A DNA stretch of 64,000 bases, from IMG/VR virus record IMGVR_UViG_3300034196_000019, positions 26,623 through 90,622 of that record; one strand, written 5' to 3'. Made by a program: the position numbers and the translations under genes. Shown here piece after piece: positions 50,248 to 59,680 of the stretch. Every line of letters starts with the position of its first letter. The first letter of the stretch is position 1. The DNA comes from a virus. The notes beneath the pieces were generated by a model, which saw only the letters and a list, made by a program, of their open reading frames with translations, had not been told where the DNA came from and did not search any database.

Positions 50248-51090
50248 CTAAACTCCTTGAGGGATATTCTTTATATCCTTATGTCTCAGGATCATTCTTG
50301 TTCTTTGTGACCACTGTCCACCATAGACAATAATCTCACTATTCTTTCCGTACATATGATGTAGCATGAAAGGACCACCATGCAATCCACGACCTTCAAA
50401 TTCTTGTGTATGACCAAGATAGATTCCAGCATGGTTTGGATGATATGATTTACCAATCTGCATCACAATCATATCCCCGGGTCGAGGGGTAGTTACAAGT
50501 TCAAATCCGGCTTTCTCATAAAAGTCTTCATACAAGGACGGACCTTCTTTATTCTCCCACCACAAATCTTCTCTTTGGAATCGTTCAAATTTAAGGCCAT
50601 GATACTTGCTATAATAATCAGAACATACTTGCCAGCAATCCCAGAAGCCGTGGACGAAAGGACGACCAAGCAATTCCTCACGTTTTTCAGGCAGTATTTG
50701 ACGATAATCACCTTCGGGCCAGCTTACTATGTGCCAAGGGATTGCGTTGCTTTCAGGGTCTATTTGTAGTTCAATCTCTCGGTTTGCGCTCATTACAGCA
50801 AGGTCATACGAGCTAGGAGTTGTTGCACTATCTGGATGGCTATGAACAATCCCCACAACCTCTCCAAGATCATCAGCATCTGCAAAAGATAGAGGATTCA
50901 TCTTAAAGTCTTTGGTCTTATCTGCTGCAATATTCTCGCAGCGAACATACAGCTCTTCACCTTTATCTTCTGTTATTACTACAACACCACAAATCTCTTC
51001 TGGATAGCCTTCTTTGGCATGTTTAAGAATGGCATTAACTGTAGCCCTCTTTAGTTTCTTTGGAATACTGTTACTATTATTTATTGCCAT
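50248..51090 (-). CDS. Tail tip peptidase, lambda K-like (JAMM + NlpC/P60)
   Basis: 280 aa. N-terminal JAMM metalloprotease with HSHP (83-86) and the downstream SxxD (93-96). C-terminal NlpC/P60 domain with Cys152 (FWDCWQ) and His220 (PNHAGIYLG). Probably processes tail tip proteins and helps cross the peptidoglycan. Confidence 0.92.
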   Translation of the reverse strand: MAINNSNSIPKKLKRATVNAILKHAKEGYPEEICGVVVITEDKGEELYVRCENIAADKTKDFKMNPLSFADADDLGEVVGIVHSHPDSATTPSSYDLAVMSANREIELQIDPESNAIPWHIVSWPEGDYRQILPEKREELLGRPFVHGFWDCWQVCSDYYSKYHGLKFERFQREDLWWENKEGPSLYEDFYEKAGFELVTTPRPGDMIVMQIGKSYHPNHAGIYLGHTQEFEGRGLHGGPFMLHHMYGKNSEIIVYGGQWSQRTRMILRHKDIKNIPQGV

Positions 51091-51113
51091 TCTTAAATTC
51101 TCCTTTGTTGCTA

Positions 51114-51851
51114 TTATGTAATAAGGCTACTTGCAATAAATCCACCAAAAGGAAGTTCTGCCTCTTCTCCAAACCTTAGCTTACAATCAAGACATAACCC
51201 ACCACAAGAGTCCTCTGCTGGATTGTCTGTAGGAACACCTTTGTCTGTAAAGAATACATTACCAGTCCATCCGCAATCTGGACCTCTATATCCATTGTTT
51301 AATGCCCAATGACATACTGAGTAGATTTGTCTACGGGGTAGTTTCTGTCCTGTAAGGTCTGCTGGAGAGGATAGTTCGAATGCTACAGTCTTCTTATTCT
51401 CAGAAGTCTTTCTTGTGATATACCAAGTTTGTGTGTATTCCATTTCTGGATCAGCATCCCTACCACCATCCAGATACTGCTCAAATGTAAGATGTTCCGT
51501 TACACGAGCTTTGAACAAGTTCTGTAGCTGAAGGCATAGAGAACTAATAGAACCATCAAGGTTGGCTACAGTGAGTGTAGGAGACGGGCTACTACCTGTA
51601 CCATCCATCTCCACCCCTTCAAGCTGATAAGGCCAGCAAGCATATTCATTCCCTTGCCAAAGGATTGTCTTAGCTGGAATATCCATTCCTGATGCTTGAG
51701 CAGTTAGCAATTCAGCTTCTGTGTGTGGTACGTTATAGTTATGAAAGCGTAGAATACCCCCTTGGAACTCTGTACAATCTACTTCAATTAATCGTACCTT
51801 AGCTCCAGGCTCTAGCTTCTGAATCACCTCAATAATATCTTCTTGAGCCAT
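51114..51851 (-). CDS. Minor tail protein, lambda L-like
   Basis: 245 aa. Four or more cysteines in the C-terminal half ('VCHWALNNGYRGPDCGWTG', 'CGGLCLDCKL') match the iron-sulphur-binding region of gpL. Lies between M and K as in lambda. Confidence 0.92.
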   Translation of the reverse strand: MAQEDIIEVIQKLEPGAKVRLIEVDCTEFQGGILRFHNYNVPHTEAELLTAQASGMDIPAKTILWQGNEYACWPYQLEGVEMDGTGSSPSPTLTVANLDGSISSLCLQLQNLFKARVTEHLTFEQYLDGGRDADPEMEYTQTWYITRKTSENKKTVAFELSSPADLTGQKLPRRQIYSVCHWALNNGYRGPDCGWTGNVFFTDKGVPTDNPAEDSCGGLCLDCKLRFGEEAELPFGGFIASSLIT

Positions 51852-52207
51852 TATTGAGTACCTCCGCTAAGACTTGCATATGACTTCACAAATGTTCCTG
51901 TGATTACATATAGTCCACCACCTTGTTCTGTAGGATTAGGATCTAAGCAAGTGTAGAGTCCGAGAGTACCAAGAGGTGGAGTCCAGAAGAAACTACGTCT
52001 ACCTGCCTGTTCGTCAAAGAAAGCCATGATCACTTTAGCTTCCTCTGTGCGAGCATGTACACGAATTGCATATTGTTCAGTCTTATTATTCACACCATCA
52101 GAGCTAACTTGCTTATATCCATTACCAAACTGTACTTCATCAACTTCATATTTAATGGTTGGCGTTAATGAGTTCTCCACCCTCCACGTAAAAGTTTGAG
52201 TAGCCAT
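51851..52207 (-). CDS. Minor tail protein, lambda M-like
   Basis: 118 aa. 'VQFGNGYKQVSSDGVNNK' and 'FWTPPLGTLGLYTC' are typical of the gpM family. Joins the tape measure end to the tail tip. Confidence 0.92.
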   Translation of the reverse strand: MATQTFTWRVENSLTPTIKYEVDEVQFGNGYKQVSSDGVNNKTEQYAIRVHARTEEAKVIMAFFDEQAGRRSFFWTPPLGTLGLYTCLDPNPTEQGGGLYVITGTFVKSYASLSGGTQ

Positions 52208-52228
52208 TTCATCTCCTGAAATAAGTAA

Positions 52229-52267
52229 GGGAGGAACAAATTATACAGGACGTATACCGTTCCTCCC
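52229..52267 (-). terminator. Long hairpin between tape measure and M-like genes
   Basis: Outer 9-bp stem GGGAGGAAC/GTTCCTCCC with an inner TATAC/GTATA stem, followed leftward by TTACTTATTT. Could reduce or separate transcription of the distal tail genes. Confidence 0.55.
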
Positions 52268-52336
52268 TATGTATTGCTATGTTACTATGTATCTATAGTG
52301 TTTGTCAATAGAATCAAATACATCAATAGAAGATTC

Positions 52337-55300
52337 CTATCCTTTGATTGCTCTGTTGATTTGTCCACCATCTTTAAGCCCTTTGTTCAAAAGACTATTA
52401 ACTCTTGTGTCTACAAAGTCAGCAAGCTCTTTACCAAAGCCCTCATAAGCCGGACTGTCAGAAGATGAGCTAGTACCGTCAGAGGATACGTTTACATACA
52501 CGTTAACAGCAGAGCCAGATGCTCCAGTGCTGCTACCAACAAGACGTACACCAAGAGAACCGTCAGAGGATCTGGCAAGAGGTACAATAGCTTCAGGGCC
52601 AGCCTCACCCATCACACCAGTACCACCACCTGACATACCAAAGGCTGTAGGATTAGATACGATACTGTTGGTGAAAGCTCCACCTTGTGCAAAGAACTTA
52701 GTTCCGCTATCCCATGCACCACCTTTAGCTTGAGGGAAGTATGTACTACTATATCCCGCAGCAGTAGAACCAGCAGAAGCTGTTGCTCCTCCAGCACCAC
52801 CAAAGTATGCACTGGCGGCAGTAGAAGCTAATCCAAACAGGCTACTTAAGGCACTGCTAGCAGCTTGCTTAGCTGCAATCTTAGCCAAGTCAGTAATAAT
52901 ACTTCTAGCTAGATCACTAAAGTTGAGCTTGCCTGTAGTAACAAATGTACCAAGAGCATCCCCCATACTATCAAAGGCACCACTCACTGCTCTGTTTATA
53001 GAATCAGCAAAGTTATTACCTTCGTCAGCGGCATTCTGAATAGCCTTTGTAAAGCCATTGGTCCAGTCCGCATTAGCCTCTTGAATGCGAGCATCGTTAG
53101 CTACAATCTGGTCTGCCATTGCTGTATGAGCAGCAGTTAGGTTCTTGAGGTTAGTAGCATACTCTTCAGGGTCCATCCCATTACTAAGAGACTTTGCAAG
53201 TTTAGCTTGATCTTTAGCATAAGATCTATCATTGTCCGCTAGAGCTTCATCTACTTTACCTTGTCTATCCCCTTTGCCAACAGCAGCGGCTTGTCTTTCA
53301 CCACTTACGGCAGTATTCTCAATCTGTTGTTTTAATGCATCATTATAGGCTTCAATAGAAGCTGTACGAGCATCAATCCGACCTTTCTCTTTAGTGTCTA
53401 GGACTTCCTGTTTAGATGCATTAGCTTCAGCAGCTTTAGCTCTATCGGACTCGGCTTTATTGAGTTGGTTGTTTAGAGAGATATTAGCTTGAGCAGAGTT
53501 AGTCTTATTCCCTTGTAGACGCTTAATAGCAGCAATCTGTTGTTCATAACTATCATCAACAGCCTTAGCCTCAGCTTCAAGAATAGACTTCTGAGAAGCA
53601 TATGTAGCAGCACGAGAGACAATGTTAGCCTCACCAAGCGCTGTCACTTCCTTGTAGTAATTAGAATATTCAGATTTTATAGAATCAAGATTATTCTTTA
53701 CTTCCTGTATTTGTGTATTATCTACAGGAGAGGATTTAGTCTTACCTTTCTCAGCATCAGCTTTAATTGCCTCAGCTAATTTACGCTCAGAGTCTGTCTT
53801 ATTTTTAACATAGAGAGCTGTTTGCTCTTCTGTAATCTCAACACCTTTTAGGGAAGCATAAGCAAGAATTGCTTTCTGCTCTCTTTCTACTTTATCAAGC
53901 TCACTTCTTGCTCTCTCAACTTGAGTGCCTGAAGAGGAGCTTCTTGCTATCTGACTGTTTGTAGCAACGTTAGCTGCTTGTCTTGCTACTTCTTCAGCTC
54001 TCTTGTTTGCAGCCTTAGCTTCAGTCTCTTTATTGGTGAAATCAATAGACTGCTTAAGAAAACCTATGCGTTCCCTAAGATCCTTTACACCTTGATCACC
54101 AACATATGTTTTTGTTGATACCCCTTGCCCTGTAGGTGTTACACTTCCACCACGAGTTTCAAGTTGGGATAGAGCTTCTTGTAGTTGTTTGAGTTGATCA
54201 CCAGAGGATTGTTGTCTTCCAACATTAAGTACTGCATCCCATGCCTCAAGGGCTATATCCCTAACTCCGCGCCACGACCTTTCAACAATACCTAAGTTAT
54301 CTTGTATGTTTTTAGCCATATTTTCTGCGCCAGCAGCCAGCTCATTCTGAGCAAGTGACACTGCACCAATCAAATCACCTTGTCTTTGCAGAGCATCCAC
54401 TTGAGCCAGTACAGAAGCTGTAAGGAATTTATACTTATCATCAAGAGTGACTACGGCTGAAACAGGATCTTTGGCTAGAGATGCAAAGTCATCTACAGTG
54501 GCTTGGATTGCTTGTCCTGTAGCTCTCTGCATGTTGATCGCAGCTAAAGCAATCTTTTCAAACTGATCACCTGCAATCTTACCAGAGCTTTCCAATGCAG
54601 TTAATGCAGTGGCAGCATCTCTAGAAGTACCAGAAATCCCATCAAGATTTCTTTGCATTGTTAAGAATGCGTCTGCTGTCACTCCAGAGAATCCAGCAGA
54701 TGATGCAGCAGCCTTGCCAAACTCTGTAAGCTCATTACTGCCTTGATAAGCAGCAACACCGAGAGCAGCAATCAATCCAGCTACAACAGTAAGAGGACTC
54801 ACCATTGCAAGAAGAGCACCCCCCACAGCTTTAAATGCTGGGACAATACCCCCAAACGTATCCTTAATCTGTCCACCTTGTTGCAGCAGTACAGTGAAAG
54901 GGGCTTGCCCACCTTGAAGGGATACTACAATGTCTGTAAACTGAGCTGGTAATCCACGTAAGGCAAATGCTGTTTCTTTAGCTGTCTTACCTGTGGTCTG
55001 GAGAGCATCATTATAACGAATCTGAGTTGTACGGCTTCGTTCTAGAATGCCATTGTATTTCTCAAAGTCTTCTCCACCAATTGCACCAGAACTCTTTTGT
55101 TTAGCTAATTCTTTCTGGAGACGATCAAGCTCATTGAGTTTAGAGATGGAAGGATCAATCTTAGCAAGAAGGTCTCCCAGTGCAGATACTTGTCCTCTTT
55201 CAGCATCAGCGGCACCTTTTGTCCCTTGTGCAAGCTGTCTCTTAGCTTCATACTCTTTTAGAGCAGCATCAGCACGACTATTAGCGGCAGATACAGCACC

Positions 55301-55831
55301 AGAACTAACGATCCCTTGTTCAGCCTCACTAGCACCCTTTGTAGCAGTTGTGAGCCTTTCTTGTGCTGTAGCAGCGTCAAATGCAGCTTGTGCAACTGCC
55401 TTAAGTCTTTCTGGTACGCCTTCTGTTCCAGCGGAGGCTTGTCTCTGAGCAGCACCTACTCCAGATAGCTTGTCTACAGACTCTTGTAGTTTAGCATTGT
55501 AGGCATCAAAAGCTGCTGTACTAATATTACCTTTGTTAGCAAAGAGAGCAGCTTCTTGTTTAGCAAGATCATTCAGCTTTTTAGTGATTGGGTCAATCTT
55601 ACCAAGAAGAGTTTCAAGCTCTTTACTTTGTTTCTCTGTAGACTTAGCAGCACTCTCAGCCGTATCTGCCACTTGCTTAGAGGATGAAGCTAGCTTATCA
55701 TCAGATGACTTCTTCTTTTCGTTAGCAGAGGCTGCTTTATCAGAGGCTTGTGCAAAATCATTTAAGGCTTTAGTTCCTCTCTCAAGAGGAGTACTGTCTA
55801 CCCGTATCTCAAGTTCAGCTATTGTTGGCAT
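52337..55831 (-). CDS. Tape measure protein
   Basis: 1164 aa. Long Ala/Lys/Glu-rich helices from residue 20 to 300, a hydrophobic segment around 335-365, more helices to 1000, and a Gly/Ser-rich C-terminal part with 'GEAGPEAIVPLAR', the usual tape measure ending. Sets tail length and enters the host membrane. Overlaps the chaperone gene by 17 bases and ends in TAG. Confidence 0.95.
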   Translation of the reverse strand: MPTIAELEIRVDSTPLERGTKALNDFAQASDKAASANEKKKSSDDKLASSSKQVADTAESAAKSTEKQSKELETLLGKIDPITKKLNDLAKQEAALFANKGNISTAAFDAYNAKLQESVDKLSGVGAAQRQASAGTEGVPERLKAVAQAAFDAATAQERLTTATKGASEAEQGIVSSGAVSAANSRADAALKEYEAKRQLAQGTKGAADAERGQVSALGDLLAKIDPSISKLNELDRLQKELAKQKSSGAIGGEDFEKYNGILERSRTTQIRYNDALQTTGKTAKETAFALRGLPAQFTDIVVSLQGGQAPFTVLLQQGGQIKDTFGGIVPAFKAVGGALLAMVSPLTVVAGLIAALGVAAYQGSNELTEFGKAAASSAGFSGVTADAFLTMQRNLDGISGTSRDAATALTALESSGKIAGDQFEKIALAAINMQRATGQAIQATVDDFASLAKDPVSAVVTLDDKYKFLTASVLAQVDALQRQGDLIGAVSLAQNELAAGAENMAKNIQDNLGIVERSWRGVRDIALEAWDAVLNVGRQQSSGDQLKQLQEALSQLETRGGSVTPTGQGVSTKTYVGDQGVKDLRERIGFLKQSIDFTNKETEAKAANKRAEEVARQAANVATNSQIARSSSSGTQVERARSELDKVEREQKAILAYASLKGVEITEEQTALYVKNKTDSERKLAEAIKADAEKGKTKSSPVDNTQIQEVKNNLDSIKSEYSNYYKEVTALGEANIVSRAATYASQKSILEAEAKAVDDSYEQQIAAIKRLQGNKTNSAQANISLNNQLNKAESDRAKAAEANASKQEVLDTKEKGRIDARTASIEAYNDALKQQIENTAVSGERQAAAVGKGDRQGKVDEALADNDRSYAKDQAKLAKSLSNGMDPEEYATNLKNLTAAHTAMADQIVANDARIQEANADWTNGFTKAIQNAADEGNNFADSINRAVSGAFDSMGDALGTFVTTGKLNFSDLARSIITDLAKIAAKQAASSALSSLFGLASTAASAYFGGAGGATASAGSTAAGYSSTYFPQAKGGAWDSGTKFFAQGGAFTNSIVSNPTAFGMSGGGTGVMGEAGPEAIVPLARSSDGSLGVRLVGSSTGASGSAVNVYVNVSSDGTSSSSDSPAYEGFGKELADFVDTRVNSLLNKGLKDGGQINRAIKG

Positions 55832-56129
55832 CTGGCTTATTCTCCCCCATTGTGATAAGAGCTTCGTTCTCCATCACTTGAATGTCAGGGAACATGTCTT
55901 GTATTTGTTTTTTCTTATATCCAAGCATTTTAGCTACAGGAGGGATAGCTGTGTAATCTAAACCAATAGCACCACCCATACCACTTGTACGCCATTGTGT
56001 ATTCATTGAGTGGAAGACAGAGAAAGAAGGCCAGTTAATATCCCACACTTCAATAATCTCAGGAGGGATTTCATCTAGCTTCATACCAAACAAAGCTGCT
56101 TGGTGTTCATCAACATCTTTCTCATACAT
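55815..56129 (-). CDS. Tail assembly chaperone, T-like extension (made by -1 frameshift)
   Basis: 104 aa as a free reading, but normally fused to the gene upstream. 'VWDINWPSFSVFHSMNTQWR...GLDYTAI' matches the C-terminal extension of lambda-type GT chaperones. No ribosome site of note ahead of its ATG, consistent with production through the frameshift at 56150-56156. Confidence 0.88.
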   Translation of the reverse strand: MYEKDVDEHQAALFGMKLDEIPPEIIEVWDINWPSFSVFHSMNTQWRTSGMGGAIGLDYTAIPPVAKMLGYKKKQIQDMFPDIQVMENEALITMGENKPDANNS

Positions 56130-56146
56130 GGCATGGGCGGTGCTAA

Positions 56147-56527
56147 TCAGTTTCCCTGACGGGCGCTCACGTAGGCAGCATTGTAAGCATTAGTGATAGC
56201 TTCAGTGACAGAGATAGAGCTGTTTACAAGAGCTTCAATATTATCATCATTGAACTCATCATCAAAGTTCCAGCCAATTACAATATCTTTCACCTGCCCC
56301 ACTTGCAAAGCAATCTCAGCTTCAGCCCAGTCTTCCAGAGTATAATCCGTACCAGACTCTCGCAGTTCCTCAAACTCTTTACCCCATTTGGAGAACAAGG
56401 TAGCCAATTCTTTACGAGACTTAGCTTTGAATACAAATTCTACTTCCAAAGGTTCACCACCAACACGAGGGATGCTTACTTTAGACTTAAATGTGGGGGC
56501 TACAGCAATTACGAATTTCTTAGCCAT
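56147..56527 (-). CDS. Tail assembly chaperone, G-like
   Basis: 126 aa. Size, acidic helical make-up and position between the tail tube and tape measure genes fit gpG. Ends CAG GGA AAC TGA, with the slippery heptamer GGGAAAC just before the stop. Slippage of one base back gives the G-T fusion with the next gene. Confidence 0.9.
   Translation of the reverse strand: MAKKFVIAVAPTFKSKVSIPRVGGEPLEVEFVFKAKSRKELATLFSKWGKEFEELRESGTDYTLEDWAEAEIALQVGQVKDIVIGWNFDDEFNDDNIEALVNSSISVTEAITNAYNAAYVSARQGN
56150..56156 (-). promoter_or_regulatory. Programmed -1 frameshift site GGGAAAC
   Basis: Heptamer of the form X XXY YYZ in the correct phase (G GGA AAC), directly before TGA. The -1 frame continues CTG ATT AGC ACC GCC into the T-like protein. 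Lambda uses the similar GGGAAAG. Confidence 0.92.
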
Positions 56528-56538
56528 GTGGCTTCTCC

Positions 56539-57204
56539 TTAGTTATACGAAACTGTGATTCGATTATTATTCAAATCGTCTTTTAAGATCTGAGCCCGTT
56601 CTTCAAGGCCAAGCTCTACACTTTTGTGATGCTTAATTCCTGTATCAATGCAAAACTGTTTATACCCTGGAATCAGGTCTAGGATAATTTCTGCCTTTGC
56701 TGCTTGCCACAAAGCATGAAACTCTTCAGGTGTTTCTCGTACACCGAGATACTTCATCTTACCTTTATCCATCAGAGCACCGTGCATAAACCAACGTCCA
56801 TTCCAGTGAGATTTCCTCTTGATAACACCTGCTGGAAAATCACCACTCTGCTTACCAAGATCAACAATCACAGAATTAATATTTCTAGGGACGAATGCAC
56901 AAAGTTCGGGAGAATAAACTTTATTCCCTTTAAGTTTAATATCTTTGTCTAGGTGAGCAATTTTATAGTTGTCCTCACCGAAACCTTCAGACTTGCTCCA
57001 TTCAATAAAGAATGAAAGATACTTAAACCTCTCGTCAGCCTCACAGAAATCATAGGCACGAGAAGCACGGGGCTTACCCTTACACCGATTAACAAGAGAC
57101 CTCCAACGACTGTAGAACGGGCACTCCCATCGTACTGGTACGGTTGTAGACACTTGATAGTCAGCGTCGTTTACGCCCCAATTATGAAGCAAACCTTTCG
57201 TCAA
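56539..57204 (-). CDS. HNH-AP2 type homing endonuclease
   Basis: 221 aa. HNH-like core 'IAHLDKDIKLKGNKVYSPELCAFVP' and an AP2-like DNA-binding region 'GVIKRKSHWNGRWFMHG...YLGVRETPEEFHALW'. Inserted between the tail tube and tail chaperone genes, where no late structural gene is expected. TTG start with GAGGAGGT ahead; that ribosome site is inside a hairpin. Confidence 0.88.
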   Translation of the reverse strand: MTKGLLHNWGVNDADYQVSTTVPVRWECPFYSRWRSLVNRCKGKPRASRAYDFCEADERFKYLSFFIEWSKSEGFGEDNYKIAHLDKDIKLKGNKVYSPELCAFVPRNINSVIVDLGKQSGDFPAGVIKRKSHWNGRWFMHGALMDKGKMKYLGVRETPEEFHALWQAAKAEIILDLIPGYKQFCIDTGIKHHKSVELGLEERAQILKDDLNNNRITVSYN

Positions 57205-57208
57205 AACA

Positions 57209-57237
57209 GATACCTCCTCTTAAATTGAAGAGGTATC
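57209..57237 (-). promoter_or_regulatory. Hairpin that buries the ribosome site of the homing endonuclease
   Basis: Perfect 8-bp stem GATACCTC/GAGGTATC with a 13-base loop. The Shine-Dalgarno GAGGAGGT falls in loop and stem on the leftward RNA, so translation should be low on long late transcripts. No U-run, so a terminator is less likely. Confidence 0.6.
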
Positions 57238-57258
57238 ATAGCACATCAGATTACAAAA

Positions 57259-57915
57259 TCAAACAGATTTTTGGTATCTAGTTACGCGGCCTTGCTGAGC
57301 CAGAGTAATTACACGCTGCATCAGTTGGTCACGAGTAAGGGTTGGGGTGTTAGTAATGGATGCTACCGAGTTGTAGTAGATTTCATCGCCATTAACCAGA
57401 TTCAACCGTTGAACGCGGGTAGCCTTCAACTCATCAGCCTTTTCTACGATAGGTACGTAAGCCTGGGTTGGATCATCTGCAATTGTAAGGGTCAAAGTAG
57501 AAGGGTTCTTAGAGGTTGGGAGTTGGCGTTGCTCGTCCTCTTCCAGGAAGGCAAAGGTGTAAAACTGCTGGTCTCCCCCACTCGAAGCTACTTCCATGAT
57601 CTGAGGAATGTTAACCCAGGTCTCAACCTTGTAGAAAGAACCAGCGGAGGCGCCTGCTGGAAAACGAGTTACGTCTGTTGTATCAAGTTTCTCAAGTACA
57701 AAGCTAACATCAGCAACAACACTCTTAACTTTGAATGCTCGTCCAGTGATACGAGTCCAACCAGAGGTGATTACTACAACATCACCAGCTACAACATCAT
57801 GAAGAGCTGCACTAACTACAGCTTCTGCTGCGTTGCTAATAGCAGTGATTGTTACCGGCTCACTAGAAGTGGCCTCGAAGTAAAAGCTGCTACCGTTGGG
57901 AAGGCGAAAAGCCAT
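57259..57915 (-). CDS. Major tail tube protein
   Basis: 218 aa, beta-rich. 'MAFRLPNGSSFYFEATSS' and 'DVVVITSGWTRITGRAFKV' fit the phage tail tube (TTP) family, and the gene lies directly ahead of the chaperones as in lambda V. Forms the tail tube around the tape measure. Confidence 0.9.
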   Translation of the reverse strand: MAFRLPNGSSFYFEATSSEPVTITAISNAAEAVVSAALHDVVAGDVVVITSGWTRITGRAFKVKSVVADVSFVLEKLDTTDVTRFPAGASAGSFYKVETWVNIPQIMEVASSGGDQQFYTFAFLEEDEQRQLPTSKNPSTLTLTIADDPTQAYVPIVEKADELKATRVQRLNLVNGDEIYYNSVASITNTPTLTRDQLMQRVITLAQQGRVTRYQKSV

Positions 57916-57980
57916 ATTTATATCCTCTTTCTAATTAATTTAAATTCTTGTCAAAAGTATATCTTGCTTAATTGATGTCT

Positions 57981-58400
57981 TTAGACAGTATCAGCCCTAT
58001 ACTCAAATGAACAAGGAACCACCCAACTCCCAGATTGATCTTTACCTTCTGGAGAATGAATAGGAGATAGCACTTGTACACTAAACATAGATGGATCATC
58101 TTCTTTAAACAAAGCATATACTGGAAACTTAGTTTGTAGCTTTTCTACAATATCATCAGCATTCCCAGAACCATCACCTGAAGCTGTAATAACTTTCATT
58201 TGATACAAACCAATATACTCTTTGTGATCACCACCAAGTGTACGTGTTTGTGTGTCTGCTGGAATGAGGTGACATTGTATGTATGTTTCATCAACATTTG
58301 GAGTGAAATTAACATTATCAAATGAGACTCTAAGACTATTAGCCTCAGCAAACAAACTCATTTCATAATTGAAGATGTTCCTTATTCGTGCATGGCTCAT
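57981..58400 (-). CDS. Tail terminator protein, lambda U-like
   Basis: 139 aa. 'ETYIQCHLIPADTQTRTLGGDHKEYIGLYQ' is the DUF4128-type tail terminator signature. Caps the tail so that it can join the head. Confidence 0.88.
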   Translation of the reverse strand: MSHARIRNIFNYEMSLFAEANSLRVSFDNVNFTPNVDETYIQCHLIPADTQTRTLGGDHKEYIGLYQMKVITASGDGSGNADDIVEKLQTKFPVYALFKEDDPSMFSVQVLSPIHSPEGKDQSGSWVVPCSFEYRADTV

Positions 58401-58411
58401 CTCCTTCTCCT

Positions 58412-58816
58412 TTAATTATTCTTGTGAAGACGTACAGCATCTTCTACTATTTGTGCAAACTTAAGTGCTGTCACTCTAACAATACCCTCTGGTGCTTGAT
58501 TACTGTATCCATATTCAAGGTCATATCCGTATGTCACCATGTTCTGAATGTAAGCCACTTGTCCTGCTGTAAATGTATTAGCTGTAGCTGCAATATCTGC
58601 TAGCGTAGTATTACCTTCCGGATCACGTCTAATCAAACTAGAGCTTGCTGATCCATCAATAGTAAGCTGCCAATTCCCTTTGAACAAACCTGTCTTAACT
58701 GGAGATAAAGTGACAACACTCTTTCCCACCATAAGCACTGCATTCTGCAATACGTCATCAATGCTTTGCTCAGTCTCTTCAGTCCACCTGTTGATAGTGT
58801 CTAGGAAACTACTCAT
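58412..58816 (-). CDS. Neck / tail completion protein (HK97 gp10-like)
   Basis: 134 aa. 'VVTLSPVKTGLFKGNWQLTI' and 'IQNMVTYGYDLEYGYSNQAPEGIVRVT' are typical of the gp10-like head-tail joining family. Confidence 0.88.
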   Translation of the reverse strand: MSSFLDTINRWTEETEQSIDDVLQNAVLMVGKSVVTLSPVKTGLFKGNWQLTIDGSASSSLIRRDPEGNTTLADIAATANTFTAGQVAYIQNMVTYGYDLEYGYSNQAPEGIVRVTALKFAQIVEDAVRLHKNN

Positions 58817-58819
58817 CTC

Positions 58820-59215
58820 TTAGCCCTTTCTCATCTGAAGTTTCCAACCACAATCAATACCAGCATTATTCCAAGGGTAAATGTCTACTACCTTGTAGTT
58901 TACATCTAAGAAAACGATGATATCGTCTTTGATAGGTGTTACCATTGCTGTAGTATTATCTTGCAAAACAGGGGATAAATACAGTTGAAAATCATCCTTT
59001 AGGATCGATGTATCTTTGTATGCCCAGTTCTTATACTGTATCCTTACAGCACTTCCATTATATGTCTCTGTACTTCCACCTTCCACTTTGCCAGTCTTAG
59101 GATTAAATACTCCAGCCACTTTCCTTGTGAGGATTGCAGCAGCTCCAAGCCCTCCACGCCCAATCCCTAGACGCCTGATTGTCATAGCTCTTAGTCTATC
59201 GTATGTGTTAGCCAT
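58820..59215 (-). CDS. Head-tail connector protein
   Basis: 131 aa from the ATG at 59215, which overlaps the TAA of the gene before (TAATG). Beta-rich sequence with 'ILTRKVAGVFNPKTG' at the start and 'DDIIVFLDVNYKVVDIYP' at the end, as in small connector or stopper proteins. Function by position. Confidence 0.75.
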   Translation of the reverse strand: MANTYDRLRAMTIRRLGIGRGGLGAAAILTRKVAGVFNPKTGKVEGGSTETYNGSAVRIQYKNWAYKDTSILKDDFQLYLSPVLQDNTTAMVTPIKDDIIVFLDVNYKVVDIYPWNNAGIDCGWKLQMRKG

Positions 59216-59643
59216 TAGCATCCACCACTACAAGACCCAGCTCCTGCTAAAGTACTTCCAAACCTTGGGAATCTTGATGGCTTGTCACAGCGAGAGAATT
59301 CAAGAAGTTTATTCTTCTCACAGCTATCCGCTCCAGCAAACCAAGGCATAAGTCCTGCTGGTGGAACACTCCCTGCTGTCTTAATAAGATAATCAAGAAG
59401 CTTGATGTAGTCAGAAGATGTACTACCAGAGATAGATAGTTCACCAATCACTTCACGAGAACTATTACCACTCACAAAGAATCCAGCAGACATAGCAGCA
59501 ATCACCACAGCTCGGTTTACATTGCCACCGCCTGCCTTAAGGAATTGCGCATATTGTTCTTCTGTGAACATTGGATAGTAGGGACCACCAACAATATCAC
59601 CAATCATAAGGGCTAGGAGGGAAATCTTTTCTTCGTCTGTCAT
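59215..59643 (-). CDS. Head-tail connector / DnaT-like packaging protein (142 aa)
   Basis: Start chosen at 59643 (MTDEEKISLLALMIG) with GGAGG ahead. Helical front half, Gly/Ser/Cys-rich end (GAGSCSGGC). Position right after the capsid gene fits a connector; exact family uncertain. Confidence 0.7.
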   Translation of the reverse strand: MTDEEKISLLALMIGDIVGGPYYPMFTEEQYAQFLKAGGGNVNRAVVIAAMSAGFFVSGNSSREVIGELSISGSTSSDYIKLLDYLIKTAGSVPPAGLMPWFAGADSCEKNKLLEFSRCDKPSRFPRFGSTLAGAGSCSGGC

Positions 59644-59680
59644 ACTAATTCCTCCAAGGGAGGGATCGTCCTCCTGAAAC

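Noticed and set aside
13551-57204. Genome-wide reassignment of TAG to an amino acid
   Set aside because: Several well-bounded genes end properly in TAG (e.g. phosphoesterase at 16195, tape measure at 52337, 38803, 40074), and large genes have no internal TAG.
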